A stretch of DNA of 64,000 bases, from assembly GCF_013868155.1 (NCBI RefSeq), contig NZ_JACEOG010000001.1, forward strand, positions 744,001 through 808,000, given 5' to 3'. Source of the DNA: Aeromicrobium phoceense. GTDB lineage: Bacteria; Actinomycetota; Actinomycetes; Propionibacteriales; Nocardioidaceae. Below are positions 38,766 through 47,912 of the stretch, piece by piece; the first letter of the stretch is position 1, and each line of letters starts with the position of its first letter. The position numbers and the translations under genes are program-made. Under the pieces are notes generated by a model. That model was not told the DNA's origin. It saw only the letters and a list, made by a program, of their open reading frames with translations, and did not search any database.

Positions 38766-39602
38766 CTACCTCAGGACCCCTGCGGAGCGGAGCGGCTCCA
38801 CGTAGTGCTCGCGGGCGAAGGCGAGCTCGGCCATGACCTGCGCGGGAGTCGGAGGGGATTGGAAGTCGCCGTAGACGTGGGTCAGGTAGTCGTCGACCGG
38901 CGCGGGTACGGGAAAGGCGTGCCCCTCGAGGTCGAGCGTCACGCGGCCGGCGAACCACGGTGCCGGGAAGTACTCGCGAGCACCGTACGAGCCCGACGAG
39001 TTGACCAGGGTCGCCCCGGAACCGCCGCGCCGCGCGGCCGCGACGAGCGCCCGGTGCGCCGCCGCGATCACGCCGAGGGGCACCACCGACAGCACCGCCT
39101 TGGCGGCCCTGGCGACCGCAGCCTTGCGCCGGTCGTAGTGGCGGCGCTCGGCCAGGTCCATGGCCTTGAGCATGTGCAGCTTCCCTGTGGTCCTCAGCAA
39201 CGCGGTCAGCAGCCGCCGCAACCATGCGGCGTCGGGTGCGACCTCGAGCGGGAAGAGGTCGACCCGGATCAGGGTGTGGTGCACGCCGCGCAGCACGACG
39301 CGCGGGAAGAGGTACTCGTACCCCGGGTCGCCCGGCCGCTGCACGGCGAACGGCGTCCCGGTCAGTCCCGTCCGCAACGCCTCCAGCGCGCGCGGGCGAT
39401 CGTCCGCGTGCAGGTACAGGTCGGCGTCGACGTCCCACGGGACGAAGCCGGCGTGCCGCCGGGCCCCGAGTGCCGTCCCGTACGCCAGGAAGTACCGGCA
39501 CCCGGTGGGGGACAGCACTCGGTCGATCTCCACCAGTGCGGAGCGCAGGAGGTCGTGGATCTGCGCGACTCCGGGGTCCCGCTCGGGATCGGTGCCGCTC
39601 AT
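38766..39602 (-). CDS. LicD family phosphotransferase
   Basis: The 278-residue protein has the LicD nucleotidyltransferase-like core FLAYGTALGARRHAGFVPWDVDADLYLHADD, where G-T-x-LGxxRhxGFIPWDDDxD is the family pattern, then RVDLFPLE and a C-terminal VDDYLTHVYGDFQSPPT. LicD-type enzymes attach phosphocholine or another phospho-group to cell-surface glycans. Note VDAD in place of the usual DDxD. Its ATG overlaps the stop of the pyruvyl transferase gene by 4 nt. Confidence 0.9.
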   Translation of the reverse strand: MSGTDPERDPGVAQIHDLLRSALVEIDRVLSPTGCRYFLAYGTALGARRHAGFVPWDVDADLYLHADDRPRALEALRTGLTGTPFAVQRPGDPGYEYLFPRVVLRGVHHTLIRVDLFPLEVAPDAAWLRRLLTALLRTTGKLHMLKAMDLAERRHYDRRKAAVARAAKAVLSVVPLGVIAAAHRALVAAARRGGSGATLVNSSGSYGAREYFPAPWFAGRVTLDLEGHAFPVPAPVDDYLTHVYGDFQSPPTPAQVMAELAFAREHYVEPLRSAGVLR

Positions 39603-40603
39603 GGGATCCGCTCGAGGAACGGGCAGGCGTCCAGCAGTGCGGCGTGGTCGAAGTCGATGGGCGCTCCGGAGAACTCCAGCGCGTCGAGCAGTCGGTCGGC
39701 CTCGAGCGGCTCGTCGCCGAGGGTGTAGGACTGGGCGTGGCGCAGCTTGTCCACCGAGGCCATGTAGTCGTAGAACTTGAACTCGCCGCCGGCCGGACGG
39801 CTGCCGCCCGCCCCGCCGTCGGAGTCCAGCCACGCGTTCGCGATGCCGTACGCGTCGGCCAGGATCAGGCCGTGCAGCGAGGACGAGAGGATCCGCTTGC
39901 ACGAGATGAGGTCTCGCAGCGTCGAGGTCACGTCGCTGCTGCCGAGATCGATGATGCGCACGCCGTCGCCCGCCTGCGCCCTCGTCCAGCGACTCTCCGA
40001 CCACCGGACGACGATGCCGACCTCGGCGTCCTTCTCCACCTCGGGCCAGTAGACGAGGGGGCTGAGCAGCGCAGGGTCGCCGTAGACGCGGGGGACGGGC
40101 AGGCCGATGTTGCGCAGGCGGCTGCGGGTGAGGGGGCCCCGCACGGCGCGGTAGCTCTTCGCGGCGGTGATCCCCCACTTGCCCTCCGAGCCGAAGGCGC
40201 CCGAGCCCCAGACGATGGAGTCCTTGCGGGCCTCGCCGACGATCGAGCCCACCGCGAGATACGCGGGCTGGCCGGGCCTCGCGTAGGTGACCGGACGGCC
40301 GGTGAGCAGGCCGACGAGCCACGGGGAGAGCAGGTCGCCGAAGTTGGCCGTGTGGGTCCACCAGACCAGGGGGACGTGCCCGTCGACGAGCAGGGCGTCG
40401 GAGGCGAGGCGGTACTGCGCTGCAAGCTCACGCAGCTCGGAGGGTCCGGCGTGGGGGACGCGGGCCTGCGGGTCGGTGCTCAGCGCGGTGCCGAGCTCGC
40501 GGACGGCGGCGACGCGGTCGCGGCGTGTGGGGTCGGTGTAGAGGTCCCAGCGCCGACGGAGCGCGTGGCGCACGGCGTCTGCCTTGGTGAACGACGCTGA
40601 CAT
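39599..40603 (-). CDS. Polysaccharide pyruvyl transferase family protein
   Basis: The 334-residue protein fits the PS_pyruv_trans family: WWTHTANFGDLLSPWLVGLLTGRPVTYA near residue 82, VGSIVGEARKDSIVWGSGAFG, YGDPALLSPLVYW and CKRILSSSLHGLILADAYGI. These enzymes transfer pyruvate from phosphoenolpyruvate to form ketals on sugars, adding negative charge to exopolysaccharides. It is the first gene of the operon pyruvyl transferase - licD - ligase/polymerase - glycosyltransferase. The ribosome site GGGGGAC is close to the ATG, and TATGCT about 35 nt upstream may be the -10. Confidence 0.9.
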   Translation of the reverse strand: MSASFTKADAVRHALRRRWDLYTDPTRRDRVAAVRELGTALSTDPQARVPHAGPSELRELAAQYRLASDALLVDGHVPLVWWTHTANFGDLLSPWLVGLLTGRPVTYARPGQPAYLAVGSIVGEARKDSIVWGSGAFGSEGKWGITAAKSYRAVRGPLTRSRLRNIGLPVPRVYGDPALLSPLVYWPEVEKDAEVGIVVRWSESRWTRAQAGDGVRIIDLGSSDVTSTLRDLISCKRILSSSLHGLILADAYGIANAWLDSDGGAGGSRPAGGEFKFYDYMASVDKLRHAQSYTLGDEPLEADRLLDALEFSGAPIDFDHAALLDACPFLERIP

Positions 40604-40686
40604 GGTCCCCCCGACCGAAGTATTGGCGTGGCGCCAGCATACGGCGAGTCACACCAGCCTCAGGAACCGCTCCAACCACACACGAC

Positions 40687-41400
40687 TCAGCTACGGCGTC
40701 GCACCGTCTCGCGCTTCTGCTCGTCGACCGCCTGCTCGTACGCCGTCACCAGCGCCTGGATCGTCAGCGGCTTGAAGCGCTCGATCATCGACGTGATGAT
40801 CTCCGGCGGCTGCCCTGAGGACGTGAGGTACGGCCACACCTGGGTGCGGAAGAGGGCGGTCAGCTCGTCGGCGAGCGCGGTGCCGTGGGCGAGGATCAGC
40901 TTGCGGGCCGCGTGGGCCGCGTCGATCGGCAGCTCGGCGTCGAGGAAGCCCATGCCCACCGCGAGGTGGGCGGGAGCGAGGCGGAAGACGTCCTCGTCCG
41001 GGGTCGGCTCGATGACTCCCAGGGCGATCAGCAGCTCGAGGTCCTCGTCGGAGAGCTCGCGCCCGGCGCGCTTCTCCAGCGCGGGTCGCTCCAGCGTCTC
41101 GGGCAGCTCGGGCATCCAGGGCGCGAGGAGGGTGCGGTGCAGGGCCACCTGGTCGGGGCCAGCGTCGGCCGGGATCTTCTCGAGGTATCCCTCGATCGCC
41201 TGCAGCGTGAAGCCGTGGGCCTGCAGCTCCCGCACGAGCTCGAGCCGGACGATGTGGTCGGCACCGTAGTAGCCGTTGCGCCCCTCGCGGCGCGGCGGCG
41301 GGATCAGGCCGCGGCCGGCGTAGAACCGCACGGTGCGCACGGACATGCCGACCCGCTCGGCCAGCTGCTCGATGCCGATCGACTCGGGGGCGTCGTTCAC
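40687..41400 (-). CDS. MerR family transcriptional regulator
   Basis: The 237-residue regulator begins at GTG 41400, 7 nt after TAGTCT (leaderless). The winged helix is standard: IGIEQLAERVGMSVRTVRFYAGRGLIPPPRREGRNGYYGADHIVRLELVRELQAHGFTLQAIEGYLEKIP. The C-terminal effector part (~90-237) is larger than in metal sensors, lacks metal-binding Cys and is mostly helical, so it probably senses a small organic molecule or protein. It is divergent from the VanZ-like gene with only 49 nt between, so it may control both. Confidence 0.9.
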   Translation of the reverse strand: MNDAPESIGIEQLAERVGMSVRTVRFYAGRGLIPPPRREGRNGYYGADHIVRLELVRELQAHGFTLQAIEGYLEKIPADAGPDQVALHRTLLAPWMPELPETLERPALEKRAGRELSDEDLELLIALGVIEPTPDEDVFRLAPAHLAVGMGFLDAELPIDAAHAARKLILAHGTALADELTALFRTQVWPYLTSSGQPPEIITSMIERFKPLTIQALVTAYEQAVDEQKRETVRRRS

Positions 41401-41449
41401 GCTGTCGAGACTAGCCCGATCCGCCCTCGCCCTGCCCTACGCTCGGCCA

Positions 41450-41965
41450 ATGCAGCAGCCACGGCCCCGGGTGCCCCGCGCCGTGATCGCGCTGGCCGTG
41501 CTCTACGTCGTGCTGGCGGCCGCGATCGCCCTGTGGCCCCGGCACGTGGACTCCGGACTCGGCGTGGAGACCTGGCCGCTCACCACGGCGATCGCCGACG
41601 TCCTCTCCGTGCCGGCGTCCCGTGTGGTCGAAGGGGCCGAGGTCCTGGCCAACACGCTGTTCTTCGTCCCCGTCGGTGCGGTGGTGGCGGTGGCGCTGCC
41701 GAGGGCCTCGGTGCTGGTCGCCGTCTCCGCCGGCCTCGTGATCGCCGTCGCGATCGAGCTGGCGCAGGGGCTCGGTCCCCTCGACCGCACGGCATCGCTG
41801 CTCGACGTGGTCGCCGACGTGGCGGGCGCGGTGCTCGGCTTCGGGGCGGTGCGGGCCGCCTCCAGCGGCTCGCCGGTGGCCCGTGCGGCCTTCGCGATGC
41901 TCGCCGCGGTCGTGCTCGTCGTGCTCGGTGTGCTGCTGGCCGGCCTGGTGATCCCCGGCTCCTGA
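41450..41965 (+). CDS. VanZ family membrane protein
   Basis: The 171-residue protein has about five helices and the VanZ-type run [68 protein letters not shown], whose N-x-x-x-F-x-P-x-G and DVxxNxxGxxLG pattern matches the family with Ala for the second Asn. VanZ proteins contribute to low-level teicoplanin resistance; the molecular role is unclear. The start is ATG 41450, 6 nt after TACGCT (41438-41443); a longer frame begins inside merR and is not used. Confidence 0.87.
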   Translation: MQQPRPRVPRAVIALAVLYVVLAAAIALWPRHVDSGLGVETWPLTTAIADVLSVPASRVVEGAEVLANTLFFVPVGAVVAVALPRASVLVAVSAGLVIAVAIELAQGLGPLDRTASLLDVVADVAGAVLGFGAVRAASSGSPVARAAFAMLAAVVLVVLGVLLAGLVIPGS

Positions 41966-42027
41966 GCCGGTCCGCAGGCGTGGATCCTGCTTCGATCCGG
42001 TGGAATACTGGGGGTATGTGGCGACTC

Positions 42028-42048
42028 TGACAGTAATGGTGTCAGAAT
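42028..42048 (+). promoter_or_regulatory. fadA-fadB promoter with class 1 palindromic operator
   Basis: TGACAGTAATGGTGTCA (42028-42044) overlaps the -10 CAGAAT (42043-42048). Operator plus -10, TGACAG--ATGGTGTCAGAATC, is the same as at the racemase promoter (29973) apart from two bases. Here a ~30-nt leader with GAGGA precedes ATG 42084. Confidence 0.75.
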
Positions 42049-42083
42049 CATCGCCAACGCTTCCATCCGTTGTGAGGACATCC

Positions 42084-43298
<1,215 letters not shown>

Positions 43299-43330
43299 TC
43301 CGTCCGACCCCACACTTCGAAGGAATACGT

Positions 43331-45523
43331 ATGACTGCAACCGACGCGGTGCGCTACGAGGTCGAGAACGGCATCGTCACCCTGACGATCGACGACCCCA
43401 ACCAGAGCGCCAACACGATGAACGAGACCTACCGCGCCTCCATGGAGGCGGCGGTGAACCGTCTCGCCGACGAGATCGCCCGCGACGGCGACGCCATCAA
43501 GGGCGTCGTCATCGCCAGCGCGAAGAAGACCTTCTTCGCCGGCGGCGACCTCAAGCTGATGACCCAGGCCACCCCGGCCGACGCGCAGACGCTGTTCGAC
43601 AACGTCGAGTCGATCAAGGCCACGCTGCGCAGGCTCGAGACGATCGGCAAGCCCGTCGTCGCGGCGATCAACGGCGCCGCCCTCGGTGGCGGCCTCGAGA
43701 TCGCGCTGGCGTGCCACCACCGCATCGCGGCGGAGGGTCGCTACGAGATCGGCCTGCCCGAGGTCACCCTCGGCCTGCTGCCCGGTGGCGGCGGCGTCAC
43801 CCGCACCACCCGCATGTTCGGCATCCAGGACGCGCTGATGAACGTCCTGCTGCAGGGCCAGCGCAACAAGCCCGAGAAGGCGCTCAAGATCGGCCTGATC
43901 GACGAGATCGTCCCGGCCGACGAGCTGCTGTCCTCGGCGCGTGCCTGGGTCGAGGCCAACGCCGGCAACGAGGAAGCGGCCACCCAGCCGTGGGACCGTC
44001 CGGGTCACAAGATCCCCGGCGGCACCCCGAGCAACCCCAAGCTCGCGGCCTTCCTGCCCAGCTTCCCGGCCAACCTCAAGAAGCAGCTCAAGGGTGCGCC
44101 GTACATCGCGCCGCGCCACATCATGAGCGCCGTCGTGGAAGGTGCTCAGGTCGACTTCGACACCGCCAGCCGGATCGAGTCGCGCTACCTGGTCAACCTG
44201 CTGATCGGCCAGCAGTTCAAGAACATGACGCAGGCGTTCTTCTTCGACCTCGGCGCGATCAACGCCGGTGGGTCGCGTCCGGTGGGCATCGCCGAGCGCA
44301 AGGCCGAGAAGCTGGCCATCCTCGGCGCCGGCATGATGGGCGCGGGCATTGCCTACGAGGCGGCTCGCGCGGGCATCGAGGTCGTCCTCAAGGACGTCAG
44401 CGTCGAGGCCGCCGAGAAGGGCAAGAGCTACTCCGACAACCTGCTGTCCAAGCAGGTCGAGCGGGGTCGCCTCACGGCTGAGAAGAAGGACCAGATCCTG
44501 GCCCGCATCCAGCCCACGGCCGACTACGCCGACCTCGCCGGCTGCGACTTCGTGGTCGAGGCCGTCTTCGAGTCGGTCGAGCTCAAGCACAGCGTCTTCG
44601 CCGAGCTCGAGCCGATCGTCAACGGCGACGCGCTGCTGGGCTCGAACACGTCGACGCTGCCGATCACCACCCTGGCCGAGGGCGTCCAGCGTCCCGAGGA
44701 CTTCATCGGCATCCACTTCTTCAGCCCGGTCGACAAGATGCAGCTCGTCGAGATCATCGTGGGCGAGAAGACCTCCGACGAGGCCCTGGCCCGCGCGATC
44801 GACTTCACGAAGCAGATCCGCAAGATCCCGATCGTCGTCAACGACAGCCGCGGCTTCTTCACCTCGCGCGTGTTCGGCACGCTCGTGATGGAGGGCGTCG
44901 AGATGCTCGCCGAGGGCGTCGACCCCGTCACGATCGAGCGCGCCGCGCAGCTGGCCGGCTTCCCGGGCCAGCCGCTGGCGATGTCCGACGAGGTCTCGCT
45001 GACGCTGCAGCAGAAGATCGAGGGCGAGGCCCGCAAGGCCGCCGCCGCCGAGGGCAAGGAGCTGCCCGTCACGCCCGCGTCCGAGGTCGTCAACAAGCTG
45101 GTCGAGCTCGGTCGCCCGGGCAAGGCCGCCGGTGCCGGCTTCTACGAGTACCCGGAGGGCGGCAAGAAGTTCCTGTGGCCCGAGCTGTGGAACCTGTTCG
45201 TCAAGGACGACGTCGACGTGCCGCTCGAGGACATCAAGGAGCGCCTGACGTTCATCATGGCGATCGAGACGGTCCGCTGCTTCGAGGAGGGCGTCATCCG
45301 CCAGGTGGCCGACGCCAACATCGGCTCCATCTTCGGCATCGGCTTCCCGCCGGTCCACGGTGGCGCGCTTCAGTACGTGAACGGCTACGAGTCCGTCACG
45401 GGCGAGATCGGCGTCAAGGCGTTCGCCGAGCGCGCGCAGGAGCTGGCCGAGAAGTACGGCGAGCGGTTCACCCCGCCCGCGCTGCTGCTCGAGAAGGCCG
45501 AGAAGGGCGAGAAGTTCGCCTGA
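43331..45523 (+). CDS. fadB: Multifunctional 3-hydroxyacyl-CoA dehydrogenase / enoyl-CoA hydratase (beta-oxidation alpha subunit)
   Basis: The 730-residue protein joins an N-terminal crotonase domain (~1-250: FFAGGDLKLM, AAINGAALGGGLEIALACHHRIA, GLPEVTLGLLPGGGG with the two catalytic Glu) to a dehydrogenase part (NAD motif LAILGAGMMGAGIAYEAARAGIEVVLKDV, catalytic His in IGIHFFSPVDKMQLVEII, then two C-terminal 3HCDH domains). It hydrates enoyl-CoA and oxidises the hydroxyacyl-CoA, passing product to the FadA thiolase. ATG 43331 follows AAGGA at a good distance. A perfect hairpin ends the operon. Confidence 0.94.
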   Translation: MTATDAVRYEVENGIVTLTIDDPNQSANTMNETYRASMEAAVNRLADEIARDGDAIKGVVIASAKKTFFAGGDLKLMTQATPADAQTLFDNVESIKATLRRLETIGKPVVAAINGAALGGGLEIALACHHRIAAEGRYEIGLPEVTLGLLPGGGGVTRTTRMFGIQDALMNVLLQGQRNKPEKALKIGLIDEIVPADELLSSARAWVEANAGNEEAATQPWDRPGHKIPGGTPSNPKLAAFLPSFPANLKKQLKGAPYIAPRHIMSAVVEGAQVDFDTASRIESRYLVNLLIGQQFKNMTQAFFFDLGAINAGGSRPVGIAERKAEKLAILGAGMMGAGIAYEAARAGIEVVLKDVSVEAAEKGKSYSDNLLSKQVERGRLTAEKKDQILARIQPTADYADLAGCDFVVEAVFESVELKHSVFAELEPIVNGDALLGSNTSTLPITTLAEGVQRPEDFIGIHFFSPVDKMQLVEIIVGEKTSDEALARAIDFTKQIRKIPIVVNDSRGFFTSRVFGTLVMEGVEMLAEGVDPVTIERAAQLAGFPGQPLAMSDEVSLTLQQKIEGEARKAAAAEGKELPVTPASEVVNKLVELGRPGKAAGAGFYEYPEGGKKFLWPELWNLFVKDDVDVPLEDIKERLTFIMAIETVRCFEEGVIRQVADANIGSIFGIGFPPVHGGALQYVNGYESVTGEIGVKAFAERAQELAEKYGERFTPPALLLEKAEKGEKFA

Positions 45524-45540
45524 TCGCACTCCGCACGACA

Positions 45541-45572
45541 CGAAGCCCCGGTCCACCTGGACCGGGGCTTCG
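45541..45572. terminator. Bidirectional terminator after fadB
   Basis: Arms CGAAGCCCCGGTCCA and TGGACCGGGGCTTCG (15 bp, perfect) flank CC. It lies between fadB and the convergent sugar-transferase gene. Confidence 0.9.
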
Positions 45573-45583
45573 TCGTGGACGGG

Positions 45584-47122
45584 TCAGACCGCGCCGTCCT
45601 TGGCCACGACGGCCTTGACGGTGCGGACGAGGATCTGCAGGTCGCCCACGAGGGTCCAGTTCTCGACGTAGTGCATGTCCAGCGCGATCGCCTCCTCCCA
45701 CGAGAGGTTCGAGCGGCCCGAGACCTGCCACAGGCCCGTCATGCCGGGGCGCACCCGCAGCCGTCGACGCGCCGTCCGGTCGTAGAGCGCGACCTCGCCC
45801 CCGCGCTGGGGTCGCGGTCCTACCAGGCTCATGTCCCCGCGCAGCACGTTCAGCAGCTGGGGCAGCTCGTCGATCGAGTACCGCCGGATGAACTGTCCGA
45901 CGCGCGTGATGCGGGGGTCGTTCTCCACCTTGAAGAGCGGCTGTCCGGCGGTGCCCTGCGCCTCGAGCAGCCGCGCGAGCTCGGCGTCGGCGCCGACGCG
46001 CATGGACCGGAACTTGATCATGTCGAACGGCTCGCCGTCGCGCCCGATCCGCTCCTGGCGGTAGAACACCGGACCGGGGCTGGAGAGCTTGACTGCCAGG
46101 GCGGTGGCGATCAGTATCGGCGAGCTCATCACGAGGAGCACGAGCGCGCCGCACCAGTCGAAGACCAGCTTCGGCCAGTTGCCAGCCTCGGCGTACGTCG
46201 GTTCCTTCACGGCCACGAACGGCATGCCGGCCACCTCGCGCATCCCGATGCGCGAGCCCGCGACCGCGACGAGGTTCGGCGACAGCAGCATCTCGATGCC
46301 GGCCGACTCCAGCTCCCACGTGAGGTCGCGCAGGCCGTGGTGGCCGAGCTCGTCGGTGGCCGAGACGATCACCGCGTCGGCACCGGTCATCCTCACCGCG
46401 GACAGCAGCGAGCGGGCCTGGCCCATGATCGGGATGAACTGCTCTCCCACGCGCAACCACTGGCTCTCGGTGGCGTGGACCGGACGCCACACGCCGGTCA
46501 CCCGCAGTCCCTGCGTGGGGTGACTCCTGAACCAGCAGGCGATCTCGCGTGCATTGTCGGGCTGGCCGACGACGAGGACGTTCTCCACGAAGCGGCCCTT
46601 CAGCAGCTGCTGCCGCCGCCACCGCCGCCAGGTGCGACGGGTGAACAGCAGCGCGGTCAGGCCCACGGGGAACGCGATGGCGAGGTAGCCGCGGGAGAGG
46701 TTGAACTCCAGCAGCACCGTGACGATCGCGATCACGCCGAAGACCGTCACCGTGACGTGCACGATCCGCTGGTACTCCGCGGCCGAGCCCAGGACGTGGC
46801 GACGGCGCGTGCCACCGAGGCGCAGCGCGACCCACCAGACGAGGGTCAGCAGCACGCCGAACTTGGTGTAGCCGATCCCGAACTGCGCGTCGATGGTGTC
46901 GGCGTCGCGGCCGAGCCAGACGTACTCCGACGAGATGATGACGACCAGCAGGACGAGCAGGTCGCTGATCGCGACGCGGCGCTCGTACTGTCGGCGGGTG
47001 GCGTGGAGCCCCTCGGGATGCAGCAGTCGGCGCCAGGAGAATCGCTCCGACGCGAGCCGAGAATCCCGGTTCGCGCGGCCTCCGGACGCCACTCCAGTCA
47101 CATCGGGAGCGTTTGCAGACAT
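45584..47122 (-). CDS. Exopolysaccharide polyprenyl glycosylphosphotransferase
   Basis: The 512-residue membrane enzyme transfers the first sugar-phosphate onto undecaprenyl phosphate, starting polysaccharide repeat units. It has about five helices in the first ~290 residues with a nucleotide-binding-like soluble part between them (VLVVGQPDNAREIACWF), then the Bac_transf catalytic domain: SSPGPVFYRQERIGRDGEPFDMIKFRSMR, VGPRPQRGGEV and RPGMTGLWQVSGRSNLSWEEAIALDMHYVENW. ATG 47122 is chosen (AGGGGG about 12 nt upstream); the frame back to 47230 crosses the divergent AT-rich promoter region. It belongs functionally with the polysaccharide genes at 35-40.6 kb and with the Wzz/BY-kinase at 50.3 kb. 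Confidence 0.93.
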   Translation of the reverse strand: MSANAPDVTGVASGGRANRDSRLASERFSWRRLLHPEGLHATRRQYERRVAISDLLVLLVVIISSEYVWLGRDADTIDAQFGIGYTKFGVLLTLVWWVALRLGGTRRRHVLGSAAEYQRIVHVTVTVFGVIAIVTVLLEFNLSRGYLAIAFPVGLTALLFTRRTWRRWRRQQLLKGRFVENVLVVGQPDNAREIACWFRSHPTQGLRVTGVWRPVHATESQWLRVGEQFIPIMGQARSLLSAVRMTGADAVIVSATDELGHHGLRDLTWELESAGIEMLLSPNLVAVAGSRIGMREVAGMPFVAVKEPTYAEAGNWPKLVFDWCGALVLLVMSSPILIATALAVKLSSPGPVFYRQERIGRDGEPFDMIKFRSMRVGADAELARLLEAQGTAGQPLFKVENDPRITRVGQFIRRYSIDELPQLLNVLRGDMSLVGPRPQRGGEVALYDRTARRRLRVRPGMTGLWQVSGRSNLSWEEAIALDMHYVENWTLVGDLQILVRTVKAVVAKDGAV

Positions 47123-47197
47123 GTGGTTGAACGACCCCCTCGTTCGGACCCGACACTGCTCCAGCGCGTGAACGCTCGAGAATTTATTCGACAGACC

Positions 47198-47215
47198 TGT
47201 AAGTAAACACTTACA
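47198..47215. promoter_or_regulatory. Perfect AT-rich palindrome in divergent promoter region
   Basis: TGTAAGT-AAAC-ACTTACA, 18 nt with 7-bp perfect arms, lies in a 141-nt gap between the divergent sugar-transferase and LADTG-protein genes, in a strikingly AT-rich stretch. The form suits a dimeric repressor or activator; no regulator gene is adjacent. Confidence 0.7.
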
Positions 47216-47263
47216 TTGTAGTCGCGTCACTACCTGGCTGACCGTTTCGAGGGGGAAACACTC

Positions 47264-47857
47264 ATGAGCGTCACGTTGCTACGACCCATTTCCTACCTGC
47301 TCGGCCTCGGAGCGCTGCTGCTCCTGGCCCTCGCAGGTCCCGCCTCCTCGGAGGGCTACGGCGATCCCGTGATCGTGCCGGACGCCGGCGACGGAACCGT
47401 CGAGGTCGTTCCCGGCGAGGACTTCACGGTCTCGTTCTCGTCCAACGTCGAGTGCTCCTGGTCGGCCCGCTTCAACGGCGACTCGGCCCCCGGCGCGATC
47501 GGCTTCGACTACTCGGCCACCTTCACCGCGCCCACCGAGCCGGGTACGTACACCGGCCGCGTGGTGTGCCGCTTCTCGACCCAGGGCCCGTTCCGCCCGA
47601 TCGCGTACAGCGAGGACGCCACGCAGGCGGCGGGCCGTGACCAGACCACGACGCAGACCTTCACGGTCGTCGTGGCCGGGGACGCCGGCGACGCCGACGA
47701 CAGTGACGATGCCGCGGGCGAGACGGCCGCCAACGCCGACAACGGCGCCCTGGCCGACACGGGTGGCTCCAACTGGGAGCTCCTCGCCGTGGGTGCGGGC
47801 CTCGTCGTGATCGGCGGCGGTGTCGCCGTCGCGGCCCGACGCCGCAAGACCTCCTGA
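47264..47857 (+). CDS. Small LADTG-anchored surface protein
   Basis: The 197-residue protein has a signal peptide (LLGLGALLLLALAGPASSEG), a single beta-rich extracellular domain of ~115 residues with two Cys (NVECSW and RVVCRF) likely to pair, a low-complexity acidic Ala/Asp linker, and the sortase signal LADTG (163-167) followed by a hydrophobic helix and RRRKTS. The anchor motif is the same as in the giant adhesin at 6331, so both probably use one class E sortase located elsewhere. The ribosome site GAGGGGGAAA precedes the ATG. It lies at the head of a cell-surface gene group with the DUF4012 gene. Confidence 0.87.
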   Translation: MSVTLLRPISYLLGLGALLLLALAGPASSEGYGDPVIVPDAGDGTVEVVPGEDFTVSFSSNVECSWSARFNGDSAPGAIGFDYSATFTAPTEPGTYTGRVVCRFSTQGPFRPIAYSEDATQAAGRDQTTTQTFTVVVAGDAGDADDSDDAAGETAANADNGALADTGGSNWELLAVGAGLVVIGGGVAVAARRRKTS

Positions 47858-47867
47858 CCGGACGGAG

Positions 47868-47898
47868 GACGCGGGCGGACCTCAGGGTCCGCCGCGTC
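47868..47898 (+). terminator. Hairpin between LADTG gene and DUF4012 gene
   Basis: A 13-bp stem with one bulged G (GACGC and GGCGGACC paired with GGTCCGCC and GCGTC) lies 10 nt after the stop. It may end or attenuate transcription into the DUF4012 gene. Confidence 0.65.
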
Positions 47899-47912
47899 AC
47901 CGGGGGGCTCCC

